A DNA stretch of 64,000 nucleotides from Eucommia ulmoides (lineage: Eukaryota; Streptophyta; Magnoliopsida; Garryales; Eucommiaceae), in contig CM028336.1 of the NCBI GenBank assembly GCA_016647705.1, positions 13,648,880 to 13,712,879 of the forward strand, read 5' to 3'. Below, piece after piece: positions 1 through 12,669 of this stretch. Position 1 is the first letter of the stretch. Every line of letters begins with the position of its first letter. The notes below the pieces were generated by a model that worked only from the letters and a program-made list of their open reading frames with translations, had not been told where the DNA came from and ran no database searches. A program made the position numbers and the translations under genes.

Positions 1-52
1 TAGTGTGAGTGTTTTTCTCAAGGACTAGCAAAATTCTAAATTTGGGAGTATT
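1..52 (+). other. 3' internal end and polypurine tract of an Athila-like element running off the left edge
   Basis: The first 52 bases match the sequence just upstream of the 3' LTR in element E (around 57500-57550): a 'gaggactagcaaaatt' stretch, then a purine-rich AAATTTGGGAGTATT run touching the LTR start. In this family that run is the plus-strand primer (polypurine tract). The rest of the element lies outside the window. Confidence 0.75.
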
Positions 53-1439
53 TAATAGATGTAATTTATCTACTTATTCCCAAGTTGGTTTTGGTTGTTT
101 TCGAGTATTTTTATAACGTTTTAATATGTTTTAATAAGTTTTTATTTGTTTTATTATAAATAAGGTATTTGGGGTGAAAAGGGACTAAAACGGTCTACAA
201 ATGGTCAAGTCGAAGAACGGTGGAGAAAAAAGGCAAAAATATCAATATTTAGAACCTGCATCCACCGCTGCAGCGGTAAAAATATAGAGAGTTACTGATT
301 CTCCACTACTGTAGCGGTCAAAATACAGAGAGCTCCACTATTGTAGCGGTGAAACCACCGTTGTAGCGATCACTCACTAGAAAACCACCAACCTTTCCAC
401 TACCGCAGCGGTGATCCCACAGCTGCAACGATCACCCAGCAGACGGTTTAGATATTTTAAGATATTTTGTTGATATTTTGGATCCTATAAATATCATCTC
501 TTCTCCCCCAAACATAGAGTAGTCGTTTTTGGGAGTTTTGGAAGCTCCAAGGCCATTCAACGAAGAGAGGATCATCAAGGCCAAGAGGAGGAGCGTTCTC
601 GGAGTGGTTTTAGCGTTGAATCTTTGGATAACGGTTAGTCTCCTTGTTTCTCTCCTTTATTTCTTAGTTTGGTTTAATGTTTTGAATATGTTTAGCTTGT
701 TTCTAGTTGTATATATGGCTACGGCCATGTGTATCTAAACATATATTGTCTAGGGCTTGATTTAGTTCATGAAAACGTTGTTTATGTAAAATCGATGTTT
801 TGTTAATGGTTGTTCTTGTCGATTCGAATGTGTTTACCGTTTTTCCATGTTTATATGCTTGTTATGATAATATTGAGAATACGGGGTTTGACACTCAGGA
901 GAGGTAACCCCGGATTCGGACTAGGGATTAAACACAATGCAATGATCTAATAACCCAGGAGGGAGTTAAAAAGTGTGCAATCCGTGACGTTAGGGCGAGA
1001 CTTATGTGACCAAGTGTCGTATAAACGCTTGAGGGGGACTTCAGCGTTAACGCAAAATCACATATTCATTCACTTTACACTCGGGAGAGGTAGTGAGTGA
1101 GTTTACAATACCGAGATTGTCGAATAGATTGGAATGTCGTTAATGTAAACTAGATTGAAATGAACACGTTTAAATGAACGAAGTTAATCCCTAGACAACA
1201 TTTTCCCATAAACGTCATACCACAATATTAGTATATTAGATTAATTAGTTTAAGTAGATAATTAATTTAGTATATTTATTATAAAAACCTATTTTTTATT
1301 GCCTAAATAAAGTTAGGTTATGATAATTACGGTACTCAACACCAATCCCTGTGGATACGACAACCCTTACTCTTTCCACTCTACTAAAACTTGACTCGTA
1401 TACTTGCAGTGAAAGTAGCAACATATTTATATGCTACCA
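53..1439 (+). repeat. 3' LTR of an Athila-like Ty3/gypsy element
   Basis: This 1387-bp LTR starts TAATAGATG (TGATAGG in better copies) directly after the polypurine tract and ends ATGCTACCA. It has the family order: U3 with GC palindromes (about 262-450), a TATA box at 486-493, a leader containing 'tatatatggctacggcc', a conserved block beginning TTTGACACTCAGGAGAGG near 888, and the end block ACTTGACTCGTATACTTGC. No primer-binding site follows, and a polypurine tract precedes it, so it is a 3' LTR rather than a 5' LTR. It is inserted in the Tat-like fragment that starts at 1440. Confidence 0.8.
486..493 (+). promoter_or_regulatory. Putative LTR TATA box
   Basis: TATAAATA lies about 40 bp downstream of the last GC palindrome of the U3. 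The same position in sister LTRs holds TATAAAA (35636-35642) or, on the minus strand, TATAAATA (45616-45623). The position fits an LTR core promoter. Activity is inferred. Confidence 0.55.
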
Positions 1440-2569
1440 CTCTCTCCAAGGCACGAGCACCACTTTGCATTTGCATATCATAAGAAAAATCCAAAGCCGT
1501 AAACCTCATCTGGAGGCCGGCAGTAGGGGCTGAAGTCATGCAATTTCGTCACGCCAATCTAAGCCCCGATACCTAATTAAGATTTAGAAAAAGAAGTTAG
1601 TAGAACCAAGGCTATGTGGTATATTTGTTGGGATTCAACTTCGAAACTCACCTTACTCGGATCACCAACCAACGATGGATGTTTCTCGGGAGAGGACGCC
1701 AGAGGTTTGAAGATTTTGGAACCAAACCTTTCTAGAATGCATTAGTAGAAAAATAGTGAACTACATATAGTAAGCCTAGCATAGAATGGTACCCAAAACT
1801 CTTCTGTATTTAGGACACTATCTTGGAGAGAATTTTTACATTTACTTTGTATACAATTGTTTATACATTTGTTATGTTAGGTCTGTAGAATGAATTTCTT
1901 GGACTAATAGGGGATAAAATAAACAACGTAAGAATTCTAGTTCTATCTCACGCATCGCAAGCTTGCTCAAATCGAAAACGTTTTCAAAATTAGATTAGGG
2001 AGCAAGTTGCAAGAGAGGAATGAGAGTCCTTACTTTTCTTAGTAATGAAAGTTCATTAAACTCATGTAAATCATAAATTCCCCTTACATCTGAGATAATG
2101 TACAGACAAAAATAAAAATAAAAATTGCTTTAATAAACTTATAAATACATTCGCTTTTGAATAATACACAAAAAACCTCGCCTCAATAGTCGTCTAAATA
2201 TAGCCTTTGCTAAATAGCCATCTAAATATAGCCTTTTCTAAATAGCCATCTAAATGTTTGTCCACTAAGGTAATAAGATGAAATCAACTTCGCAAAACCA
2301 CCCCAAGTTTACCAAGATGCAAGGAAAGTGTTGCCACATTGTCAAATCAAGACTGTGGGATTTGAATAATCAACATACCTCGAGTCACATCTTCCTAGGA
2401 TTTACATGTCATGTTTTAAGCGTAGTGTCCTTTCACGTAGGCCTATATAAAGAAGATATTTTGTTTTAAAGGTTTAGGATTAAAACTCCTTAAGCAAGTC
2501 AAAACCTGTTTTGCTAAGAAGCCAGTTAAGATTCTCCTGTTAGTCTGTCAAAATAGATTCACCATCATG

Positions 2570-2627
2570 AATTCAAAGGTATTTTAGACCCTTTACTAAG
2601 GCTTAGGAGAAATGATCCATATTTTAA

Positions 2628-2668
<41 letters not shown>

Positions 2669-2905
2669 GTAGAGGGGACAATTCTGTCATTAAGTCCTAG
2701 GAGCATTGATCCATTTTTTAGAAATAAAAATACATTTCCGTCAATAAGTCCTAATAGCAATGATCCATTTTTAGGGAAAAAAAAAGGGCAATTATATTAT
2801 TAAGTCCTAGGAGCAATGATTCATATTTTGAGGAAGAAAATGATAATTCTGTCATTAAGTTCTAAGAGCAATGATCTATATTTTGAGGATAAAAGGTCAA
2901 TCGTG
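2570..2905 (+). repeat. Degenerate minisatellite (about 50-60 bp unit) with a 34-base G run
   Basis: Units resembling 'cattaagtcctaggagcaa', then 'tgatccatattttgaggaa', recur about five times. The same array occurs inverted at 37850-38240 in the minus-strand Tat-like copy. An uninterrupted run of 34 G lies at 2634-2667. Confidence 0.7.
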
Positions 2906-3548
2906 CCATAAGCCTAGAGTATTATAACTTCTAAGTTAAGGACAATTTAGAAATTTCGAGTTACCCTTGGTCATACAAAACAAGTCCAACTCAAGGTCTA
3001 TCTAGAACTTATCTCAAAGTTGCCTGTTGGAGCCATGTCTTCCTTGGATTGCATGCATACAACACGGATATAATGATTCATTCATAGAGACTTATTCATA
3101 CATAGGCAAGAATACAATCATGTATAAGGATAATTTGCATGAGAAAAACCATTATAAGTTCATTAGCAAAAATCTAGGGTTTCAATCCTTAATAATCCGA
3201 GGAAAATTGCTTTAGGTAACTTTTGTTAAAAATCCATCCAATATTCACTTGCAAGATCATAAAATGGACTCGATACCTCTCTTTATCGGAAGCAGTAAAA
3301 AAACCACCAAGACTACTACGATGCAATGAAGTATTACCTCCCTAAAACAAGCACTAAGCCAAATGAACCCAACCTCGCTATTCCGAGAAAAGAGAAAAAA
3401 AGACCAATTATCGTCACCTAGAGATACCCCTAGTACGAGAAAGTATTGGGACGAAATACGAATCAAGAAGCTTTCTCATAGAAAATGGATTGCCACAAAA
3501 CATTACAATAGTCTTGCCAAATAGGAGGATGATTTTCATCAAGGAAAG

Positions 3549-4066
3549 TTGTATACTAGAAACGAAGCCGAATCAACCAAAAGCTCGGTCAATCTTTGGG
3601 CCACCACCACAAGCCAAAAATTTCCTAGCTGGAAGAAACACCTAAACCTAAGGAAAACTTCATCCCAAGATAAGTTTCTAAAATATGGAAGCAGATGGAC
3701 TACATGGACCAATCTATTAAAAATATCAAACAAGTTATTGGGACCTCTATCCATCTAGAACACCAACCTTTCATCTCTTCTTCATATCTAAGCAGCTCTC
3801 CTCAAACCCATAGCTAACAACATAATCCAATTCAATTACCTCATCAAATCTTTAAGCCTACCCAAGCACATAAAGAAAAGAGATGATTCACCCTACTCCC
3901 TGTTCCACTCTCTCAAATTTACTGCTACTGCTTCAAAAATAAGTTGTTAACACCTATTCTCCTTCACCGTGGAAACCCTCAAGATTCAAGGTTTGACCCT
4001 CACAATTTTTATCTTTACCACTCTGGTTGTGCTGGCCATCACACTAACCAGTGCCACGTTCTGAAG
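3549..4066 (+). pseudogene. Tat/Ogre-like Gag remnant with zinc-knuckle-like motif
   Basis: The plus-strand translation from 3992 gives a stretch ending Y-H-S-G-C-A-G-H-H-T-N-Q-C-H-V-L-K (4016-4066). This resembles the 'YH.G..GH.T..C..LK' segment of Tat/Ogre Gag proteins, which bind RNA in the virus-like particle. Upstream, residues like 'PVPLSNLLLLLQK' recall the family's linker before the knuckle. Stops and frame changes break the frame throughout, so no protein is made from it. A matching remnant lies on the minus strand at 19955-20690. The lineage rests on motif recognition by eye; a translated search against retrotransposon domain databases would settle it. Confidence 0.5.
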
Positions 4067-4970
4067 AACTAAGAACTCTGGATGTGCGTCGAGGATCTCA
4101 TCCAACTAGAGGGTCATAAGTTTCTTAAAAGACCAAGAACTTTAAGGAGGCGATATGTATCTCTGTTTTTTTTCCTTTAGTTTCTTAAGAACTTTCTAAT
4201 GAATTAGGTATTATCTTGTATGCATATGTACTGATCTATATATAACTAAATGCATGCTTATTTTATCTAAGGTCAACTCAAGTCTTTATACTCTAACTTT
4301 CATAAATTAATTTGTTTATCGTAATTCATATAGTTAAACAATCAAAGTTATGATAATATGGTTTTTATACTAAATTAGATCATCATCTGAAGAAGAATGC
4401 TAAAAGAAATGTCTTATTTCAACCAAACAATGGTAAGATATTGATATAAAATCTGAGAAAGTTAGAAAGAAAACCGAGAACCCTGATATGGAATCACTAC
4501 ATATCTTCTAACCAGGGAATGTCAAAGGAGCCATAGAAGATCTGTAGAAGACGTCCTCAACTGACTTAAGGAGAAAATATCTGGATTATTTATAATAGAA
4601 TGGTGATAAGAAAAATTTTGGAACCTAACCTAGCTGAAGAGAAAAATTCTTGAAAAGTCCATGCAGGTGGAAAAAAGAATATGGACTTCTAAGAAGAGAT
4701 TATATAGACTAAGATCATGCCTAGAAATAGCAGATCCGTCGGTAAACGTTTTGGAAACTCATGAAACCTACTCGAAATAAAGGAGTAGGATGTGTCTTTC
4801 AGTTCAAAGGAGAAGGTAATCAAGTGAGAAAAAGACAATAAGACTTTACTGGATAATAGCCGATAAGGGAGAAATATCTTGGAAAACGGCGAATTCAACA
4901 AAGACCTCGAGATTGACTCAAACTACCTTATTCTCCAAAATATAAAATCCTTAAAGTATGTGTTAAGAGA

Positions 4971-5013
<43 letters not shown>
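4971..5013. repeat. (AAT)n microsatellite
   Basis: About 14 consecutive AAT/ATA units with no interruption. The inverted Tat-like copy has only 'aataataaa' here (around 19105), so the expansion is specific to this copy. Confidence 0.9.
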
Positions 5014-5019
<6 letters not shown>

Positions 5020-5131
5020 AAAATACTAGTCTCAGAAAGTTTTTAAACACGGAGTGGTCACACGAAGGCAATTAGGTGAATCACGTTGTCTACATGATCC
5101 AAGTACCCTCACTATATGAAGTTTTATCTTT

Positions 5132-7297
5132 TGTTAGATTTTAATAAGTCTAACACTCAGAGCTTCACCTATAATCTCAATAAACCCTATATTAACTCTT
5201 GCTAGGTGCTAATAAAAGTGTGTTACAATGATGAAACAATGAATCATCTACACAAGTAATCACATAAATATGGATCTTTATATGAAAAACACATGATATC
5301 TGAAAGAATCAAATATCTCAATTAAATCACAAGTACTATTTGTATGATTCTTTCACAAGTATGAACTATAACAATTTTCGAAGTAAAAAAAAATCTCTAA
5401 GAAAGCTTTATTAAAAATGTACAATTAGCTCACCTCTTATTGGAATGGTACGCTGGGAATCTAATATCTCGATGAGTAACTTAATCTCGCATGCTCTGTG
5501 AGTTTTTCCCACGTCCAATATACCAATTCCAACGAATTTTGTTATTAAGTTTGGATTGATATTAAAAAGCTCTTATAGGTTATCATACACGTTTGGATCT
5601 CACAAGGATAAATAGAAACTCTTAGAAAGCACATGTATGATAATCCCATTTGTTTTATCACGATTTCAAGTAATACCATCTAGAAGCAAGGTATACTAGA
5701 CTAAAAAATTCAAGTTATTTGCAAGTATAACATACAAGAGCAATTAAGAGAAAATCAGTGCAATTCATCCTAAAACAAACTCAATGTTGTGATCGGAGAT
5801 TTATACATTGATGTATTGTCATTATGACATTGTTCCCCAACTCAATTCCTCAATGGGATCTCCAATTGAAAGACAATTTTCTTATAAATGCTAATATAGG
5901 TGGATCTCACTCAAATTCAATCTTTTCACTAAGTAGTGTTATTGTAAAACTATATCACTTGATTTTCCACTAAGAGTGTTATTCACACACAAATCAAGCG
6001 TTTTGAATATACAAGGTTTGAAGAATATGAAATTTTTTGTGTGTATTGTTCTTGTCTTTTTTTTTTTCTTTAATTAAAATAGAGTAGTGTTATTCCTCTT
6101 ATATAGTGCTATAATCTAAACAAATTGGTAAGAATCCATTGTAATTTAATGATATGAACATTAGGCACAGTAAATTAACTGATATACATGAATTAAAATG
6201 TTCTAATTGAGCTTAATTTGAGCATATATCCAATGGGAGGCAAGTGCATTGACAAAGGCTACAATTTAGGGCAAAAATGGTAACTTTAAGATGTGAGATT
6301 TAGCCCCTAAAAATTACCTCTTAATTCTACAAATTAATTGAAATCAAAGATAACATGTTTAATTCAAGTTGTAAACATGTATCAATTAATATGGCATTCA
6401 ATTCACGCTCAAATTTTGATTTTTGTACAATGTATTAAAACATTCCCGTAAATGGGTTGACTGGTGAGGGGAATCGATTGACCGATATTCATACTCAAAC
6501 ATTTTGGAAAACTTACTAGAGTAATTGGACATCTAAATTTAAGGGTCAGTCAACTGCGTTTAAGAGTCATGTGACCGATCGTTTAGAATATTTTGGTTTT
6601 GAACCTATTGGTGTAATCGGTTGACCAGTAGGTCATCATCGGTTGACTGAATGTTCAATTTCCTCAAGGATCTAGCTTACTAGCGTAATTGGTTGATTAG
6701 TTCTTGGGTTTTAGTCTACTGGTTAAGGATTTTAGTTTTTCTCATTAGGCTACTGGTGTTATCTGTTGACCAACTAATCTATTCGGTCAATCAATTCTAA
6801 CTCAATTTCAATGTTAGGCATAATTTATGAGTAAATTCAATTACCTTCTACATTTTATCTTTTCCACTCACGATTAGACATTCTAATAGCTACAAAATAC
6901 ATGTAAATAACATAATTCAAGATACCACATTGAATTTCAAGTAATATGTATTTGTGTGTTCCTAGAAGAGTCAATGTGTATGAGGTTAGTAGGGATAAAG
7001 TATTATCTTACCTTTAATATACAACAATGTTCATTTTATCCCTCCCATGCCGTCGGGTCTTGAGTCTTCAATATCTTTCTTTGATTCCTCACTCTTGATT
7101 TCATCTTCTTTTGATTCATCTTTTAGATTATTCCTTTGAGTAGCCTTTATGGTCTTCATGGACCATATTCCTTGTGGTGTTTCTAGTATTGCTTGTACCT
7201 ATCTAAACATGCTCAAAACCCATATTAAATAATGAAACCACAAATTTATTGTTATCATTAAATTCCTTTTTAGGGATTTATACTCTTTGGATCAACA
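5132..7297 (-). repeat. SIRE-like Ty1/copia LTR, apparently solo, minus strand
   Basis: Read on the minus strand, the unit begins TGTTGATCC at 7297 and ends AAAATCTAACA at 5132 (2166 bp). Its 3' third aligns with the plus-strand LTR ending at 10740: both carry 'ggtatattggacgtgg' followed by 'gattaagttactcat'. Region 6450-6790 holds about nine copies of a GGTTGACCGGT-like palindrome. No primer-binding site, polypurine tract or coding sequence adjoins it, so it is called solo. I could not find a clean 5-bp TSD. Confidence 0.65.
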
Positions 7298-7306
7298 TTT
7301 ATGACT

Positions 7307-8520
7307 TGTTTGGTTGGATGGAATGGAATTAGAGTAGAATGGAAATCGAATGATGAATGAAATGAGAAAAAGAATGAAATCGATTTATCAGTGGATTCAT
7401 TGTTCAATTCTCATGTTTGGTGTTATTGTATGCTTAAAGAAATAGAATGAAATAATTCTCTTTTACATATCAATTTTGAGATCAAATTCATTCACAATAT
7501 ATACCTAATAATAATTTAATTAAAAAATCACTACAAAAATATGTGTAATATCTCATGTGGAAAATATTCAAAATCTACCAACAACTAAAATTGTTTTGTT
7601 ATTAAATTTTTGTTTTCACATTGTGAACATAAATAGGGTTTTCTCATTTTTTTTTTAGAATAAAAACATATTTTTAGTTCCAAGATTTTCACTTCCATTT
7701 CTTATATAGATTTCTTTTTGGTTCTCTAATTTCAATTTCTGATTTTGAAAAACAAATAGAATTTTGCTTTCCTAGGTTTTTGTTTTTGTTTCGAGAACAG
7801 TAACGTATTTTTTGGCCTCAAATTTATATTTCTATTCAGAGAACATGAACTGATTTTTTTGCTTTGAAATTTTTATTTTTATTGGAAGTATAAATTTGTG
7901 AACAAGAAAATATATTTTTGTTTAGGAAACGTACACATAAATTTTGAGACAAAAAAAAAAAAAAACGTTTCTATTCCAAAACAAAAAAAAATATTTCTAT
8001 TCCCGAAACAGAAATAGAATATTAGAAAAAAACTCAAAATTGTTTTTCGAAAATAAAAATATAAAAATTGAGAATAAAATATTTTTCTTTCATCATTTAA
8101 TGAATAATATATATATATAAAGTTTTTATGGTTTTATTAAAATAAATATAGGACTAAATTGATAAAATTAATTTATAAAAAATATCGAAGTCGTTATGAA
8201 ATTTAGAATTATAGGATAAAGTGAGGTGAGGTATTTTCGGTATAACCCAAAAAAATCCCTACCATGAATTATGGAATTCAATTTTGATCCATCAAAAATG
8301 GAATTGCCATCTCATGAAATAGATTTGAACCAATCAAGCTACTTGCCTTTTAATAGATCGTGAGTAGGTTTGTTATCCTTTTCATTATAGTCCAATTCTA
8401 TCCATTTTGATTCCAATGGAATCATTTTTTTTTTGTTTCATTATGTAACCAAAAAAAGAAATCGGAAATGAAGGTGGAATTGCGATTCCATTTCACTCCC
8501 ATTCCGTCCAACTAAACACA
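7307..8520. mobile_element. Non-autonomous DNA transposon with terminal inverted repeats
   Basis: The left end (TTGTTTGGTTGGATGGAATG, from 7307) and the right end (complement of CATTCCGTCCAACTAAACA, to about 8519) form imperfect inverted repeats over about 45 bp, roughly 80 percent identical by eye. The 1.2-kb interior is AT-rich with no open reading frame. The layout fits a hAT- or Mutator-type non-autonomous element. I see no convincing target duplication, because both edges touch LTR ends, so the superfamily is unassigned. Confidence 0.55.
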
Positions 8521-8529
8521 CCGTGAGAT

Positions 8530-10740
8530 TGTTGAGATATTAAGTTTTGACGATATCATAAAGTAGAAGTTAATGTAATGGATTGAGTTGTAACTTGCCA
8601 ATATGTATAAATGTTCATATCTTCTTTTATTATGTAACTACACTATACATATCTAAATCATACATAAGATACCATTATATGTGATTCATGCATACGTGAT
8701 ATATGTGATTACTTGAGGATCTTATGTTTATGTACACATGTGATCATTCGGGAGTATATATATATATATAATTGAAATATATTGATTGCACTATAAGTGA
8801 TGTTGCAGGAAATCCAAGGCACAAACTCATGAATGAAACAATAATTAAAAGGATGGATGTTACAAGAATGACTTAGGCAACTCCATCATAAATAAATAGG
8901 CCATTGAGATGAACGAAGAAGAAGGAAGCCATAAGACTCGTTGTGAAAAAAGATCAAGAAGTATTAACGTGACAAAGATTGAGTCCTAAGGTAATGACAC
9001 TCTCGAACTTGAGAAGCATGTTGAAATAAGCCTCTAGGAGGCACACACAATTGCATTCCAATATGGTATATTTATTTGTTGAAACTATGTGTTATAATGC
9101 CTAAGATGATTGCAAAAGAATTGAGTAAAACAAGAATCCAAATTGGAATTAAGTTGGTCAAAGAAATAGGGAAAAAGTGAAAATATGCCAGAACTGATCG
9201 ACCGATTCCAAGAACCAGCAGACTGATTTAAATGGTATATTGTATAATAGAAGAACCAACCTGAACTGGTTGACCAATAGGAAGATTCGTTCAATTGATT
9301 CTTGCAGTAGATTATGATATGTAAGAAACTAGTCGACCTGTAGACATCACCGATCAACCGATTATACTAGAAGATTTTATAGAATAGACAATCAAAAACA
9401 TCGCTCAACCGACTTTCCAAATTGGTCAATCGATTGTAGTGCGTTGTTTGTATACATTGAGCAAAAATTCGAATTTGATCTTGTTTTAAACACCAAATTG
9501 TTTAAAAATGGTTTTAGTCTTCAATTAACTATATTACCTATTATTTGAATCTGGAATTATGAATTATGGGTAAAAATCAAAGGATAAATCTGATTTAAAA
9601 TATTTTTATTTTTTAAAACCTAAATTTTAGACTTTATTGATGCACCTTGTCTCCCAATTGGTTCTTACCCTAATTGATCAAATTGGAATGTTAGAGATGA
9701 TTGTTATTAATTAGATTGCAAGCAAATAATTTTCATATAGTCAATCACAATGTATTAGTTGCACGAATTTCACAAGGATAAGGATTTGATCTTAATAGTT
9801 CTCATCTAGTATCCCTCAAGTGAACCTCTTGATTATTTAATGAGTGATATAGTTTGATAATCGCTAGATAAATATAAGAGAGTAATTCAATGAGTGAAAA
9901 ACCTAGAGTAGGTATTTCAAGTAAAAATTTGTGGTGCTCTAAGGGTGTGAGGGAGTCGATAATGAGGAAATTTGGTCATCTAGAAAGATCCAACTGTCCA
10001 TATTATTATTACTACATCTGTTGAGTTTGTTTCGTTATAAATTACTGTGATTGAGAACTTCTGTTTATTATTGGAACACGATCATTATGTTCTTTATGGG
10101 AATATGTCTAGATCATGCTTTACATGCTCAAACTTGTTTGTCTATACACATTATGTATGCATTCTTGGTGAAATGATTAATGTACTTGTATGCGCACTTA
10201 TATCTTTAAGTTTCTTATATTAATGATATCTATATCTATAGATTATAAAGTTTATAAAAAATGCTATGTGATAAAATGATTAGAGATTTCATATTGAGCT
10301 TTCTAAGGGTATTTTCATTACACTTTGAAATAAATCATTTTGGAGAACTAAGAGCTTTATAATAGAATTGGAAATTGTTTTCTTTAACATCACAAAATTG
10401 TTGGATTTGGTATATTGGACGTGGAAGAACTCACACATCCGACTAGATTAAGTTACTCATTGAGATCTTAAATCCCCGCGTGCTAATCCAATAATAAATA
10501 AGCTAATTAGGAATTTTCACTGGACTTTTCAAGAGTCAATTGTTATCTTGAAAATTTTCTTAGCTTCACATTATAAAGAATCATAGTTTCTGTAAGTTAA
10601 GATTAATTGATAAATTGATTCTTTATATAACATAGTCTTACTAGATTACATCATATATGTGATTGTGTGTGCATCATATATATACTTTTGTGGAGAAAAC
10701 GCTAATCGAATACTATGAACATAATGTTACAGATTTAACA
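8530..10740 (+). repeat. SIRE-like Ty1/copia LTR, apparently solo, plus strand
   Basis: It begins TGTTGAGATATT and ends ACAGATTTAACA (2211 bp). The 3' portion (10390-10740) is homologous to the inverted LTR at 5132-7297. About eight palindromic units such as ACCGATCAACCGATT lie at 9190-9440. No pol or primer-binding site follows. It is truncated or followed by 77 unassigned bases before the Tat-type LTR. Confidence 0.65.
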
Positions 10741-10817
10741 AAGTACTTATAACATCTTACTTGTTCTTACTTGTCTGTGTATTATCATCATTGTCATCAT
10801 ATTATTCATGCTATATC

Positions 10818-12345
10818 TGTAGACACCGCATTTTGTCTTACCCAGTCAGTATCGAATCGAAAGTAAAAGTTCAAATAAACTTTAAACTTAGGTTTAAAGG
10901 GACTGAATTTCCACTTTGGATCACGCTGGATTGTAGACACCGTACTTTGTCACGCCCAATAGTGTCGAATCAAGTACAAATTCAGGTAAACTTTAAATTT
11001 GGTTTTAAAGTAAATAAATTTCTACATGAGATCACAATATATAATACAAAAAAATTACCAGAAAACATGAGAAACAAAAACTGTTAAATTTGACGAAATT
11101 CAGTTAAGTAAAAGTTTCGGATCAACCTGAAAAATTCCATAATTTAAGGGGGGTCTAAAATAACTTTATTGAAGTTTGATTTTCATTAAATCATCTTTAG
11201 TATAGATAAAAAATTATCCATTACCCTTAAATTATAGGATATTTCAAGAAAATTACTCCGGTTACCTACCCTGACCGGGAAACATTTACAATCATTGAAT
11301 CTTGTCGATTTAGCACCAAAAACATTTGTTTCATTTAGGCATATTATATCAAATCCCAGCCAAAAAAAAAATCCAAGAGACCTTGATCATGACAAGCCCT
11401 AAATGACCAAGGTGATTAAGGAGTTGGACTTGATTTGGATTTACATAAAATCCAAGTTGTCGTGACAAACCACCCTAGGCCCAATGAATTAAGTGCCTAA
11501 ACATCATTAAAAGGCCCAAAATGAAACCTTGAAATGACCAAGAAACCCCTAGATATTATCTACACAAAATATCTATGGAAAAAACTAAGACACTTAGGAT
11601 GCGACCAACCGTTATCGAAACTAATTCAATTCGGTTCGCCACCCAAGTTAATTATTTAATAAGCAATAAATGCCCATCCCATAAAGATTTAAATTCTTGG
11701 TATGACATAGATAAGACACATTCAAGGTATCTAGATATTCTGATCAAAATATCTTAGATTTAACTGAAAATCTTGAAATATGACTACCCGTTATCAAAAC
11801 CGAACTAAACCAATTTTCCACCTAGCCTATGCTTTTAATAAGCATTGAATGCACATACCATAAAACATTAAATTCTTGGGATGACATGGAATGGGTGATC
11901 ACATTGAATCTAGATATTTTATCAAAATATCTTAGGGGTAACCAAGAACTTTGAAAACCAACCATCGGTTACAAGGCAAGTTAACCCAATTTAATCCAAA
12001 TCCAAACAAAGGAGTGCTCACCAAGTAATGACTCATCATGGAGTATTAAATTCAATAGTGACACATCTAGACTAAATTCATTGTACTTGAAAAACATTAA
12101 TGGCAACTAAACAGAAATAGTGAAACTAACTGGTACGTAGCCCGTAAACCGAATGGGAAGTGTCGTATCATGCTATTAATGAACCCATGTGCAACCAATA
12201 GGATTTGAGGAGGTGTAATTATTGGCAATCATTACCAAATTTATGGAAAGATTTGGTAATCATTACCAAATCTGTTAGGAGATTCCCTTGCACTCCAAAT
12301 TCGTCCAAAGCTAATCAAACAATTTTTTCCTGAAATAAAAATGTA
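10818..12345 (+). repeat. Tat/Ogre-type LTR (plus strand), first 114 bp duplicated
   Basis: The LTR start TGTAGACACCG occurs at 10818 and again at 10932, followed both times by homologous sequence, so the first 114 bp are in tandem. The body is homologous, inverted, to the LTR that begins at 62778 on the minus strand: shared blocks include 'gacaaaccaccctaggccc' and 'gtagcccgtaaaccgaa'. Homology fades near 12300, before the TATA region, so the LTR is 3'-truncated. An exact GTAATCATTAC lies at 12256-12266 inside a longer palindrome. Confidence 0.65.
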
Positions 12346-12355
12346 TTTGTCAATA

Positions 12356-12392
<37 letters not shown>

Positions 12393-12488
12393 ATATATTT
12401 TGTTTTATATATAGATAATTTTATTTAAATAAGTGACTTGTGCAATACTAATCCCATTGGGTTTTCTAAGATGTTCATACAACGAGTG
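12346..12488. other. AT-rich spacer with poly-T run
   Basis: A T run of about 27 bases (12358-12384) is followed by AT-rich DNA. It sits between the truncated plus-strand Tat LTR and the minus-strand Tat-like sequence. No gene or element end is recognised. Confidence 0.6.
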
Positions 12489-12665
12489 TTGGGCCAATGA
12501 TCCTAATCTAGTTGGATCGAGGTATTAGGTGTTAAGGCACCCTTCAGGCTTAATAACTTGAACATCTTAGGTTTCGAGGTTAACGAGTCACTTATTGTTT
12601 TAACAAATCGCTCTCTTCTTTTGACGCGAATACTCAAAGCGTACTGCAGCAAGAGGCTCGGTTAC
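12489..12665 (-). repeat. Tat/Ogre-like leader/LTR fragment
   Basis: Read on the minus strand it contains AAGGGTGCCTTAACACC, then GATCCAACTAGATTAGGATC. This resembles 18960-19010 of the same orientation (AAGGGTGTCTCAACACC and CCAACTGGATTGGGATC). Such 'GGGTGCC..AACACC' blocks are familiar from Tat/Ogre LTR or leader regions. It marks the left end of recognisable minus-strand Tat-like sequence here. Confidence 0.45.
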
Positions 12666-12669
12666 TCAA

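Larger units (their letters stand above)
1440..5131 (+). mobile_element. Tat/Ogre-like retrotransposon internal fragment (plus strand)
   Basis: This stretch is collinear, in opposite orientation, with the split minus-strand Tat-like element: 1500-2900 matches 39280-37850 reversed, 2950-4100 matches 21000-19950 reversed, and 4200-5110 matches 19880-19030 reversed. That comparison joins 37790 directly to 21001 and so supports the nested insertion described there. The fragment includes a minisatellite, a gag remnant with a zinc-knuckle-like motif near 4016-4066, and then non-coding DNA. It is cut at 5132 by a SIRE-like LTR. No open pol is visible. Confidence 0.65.
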
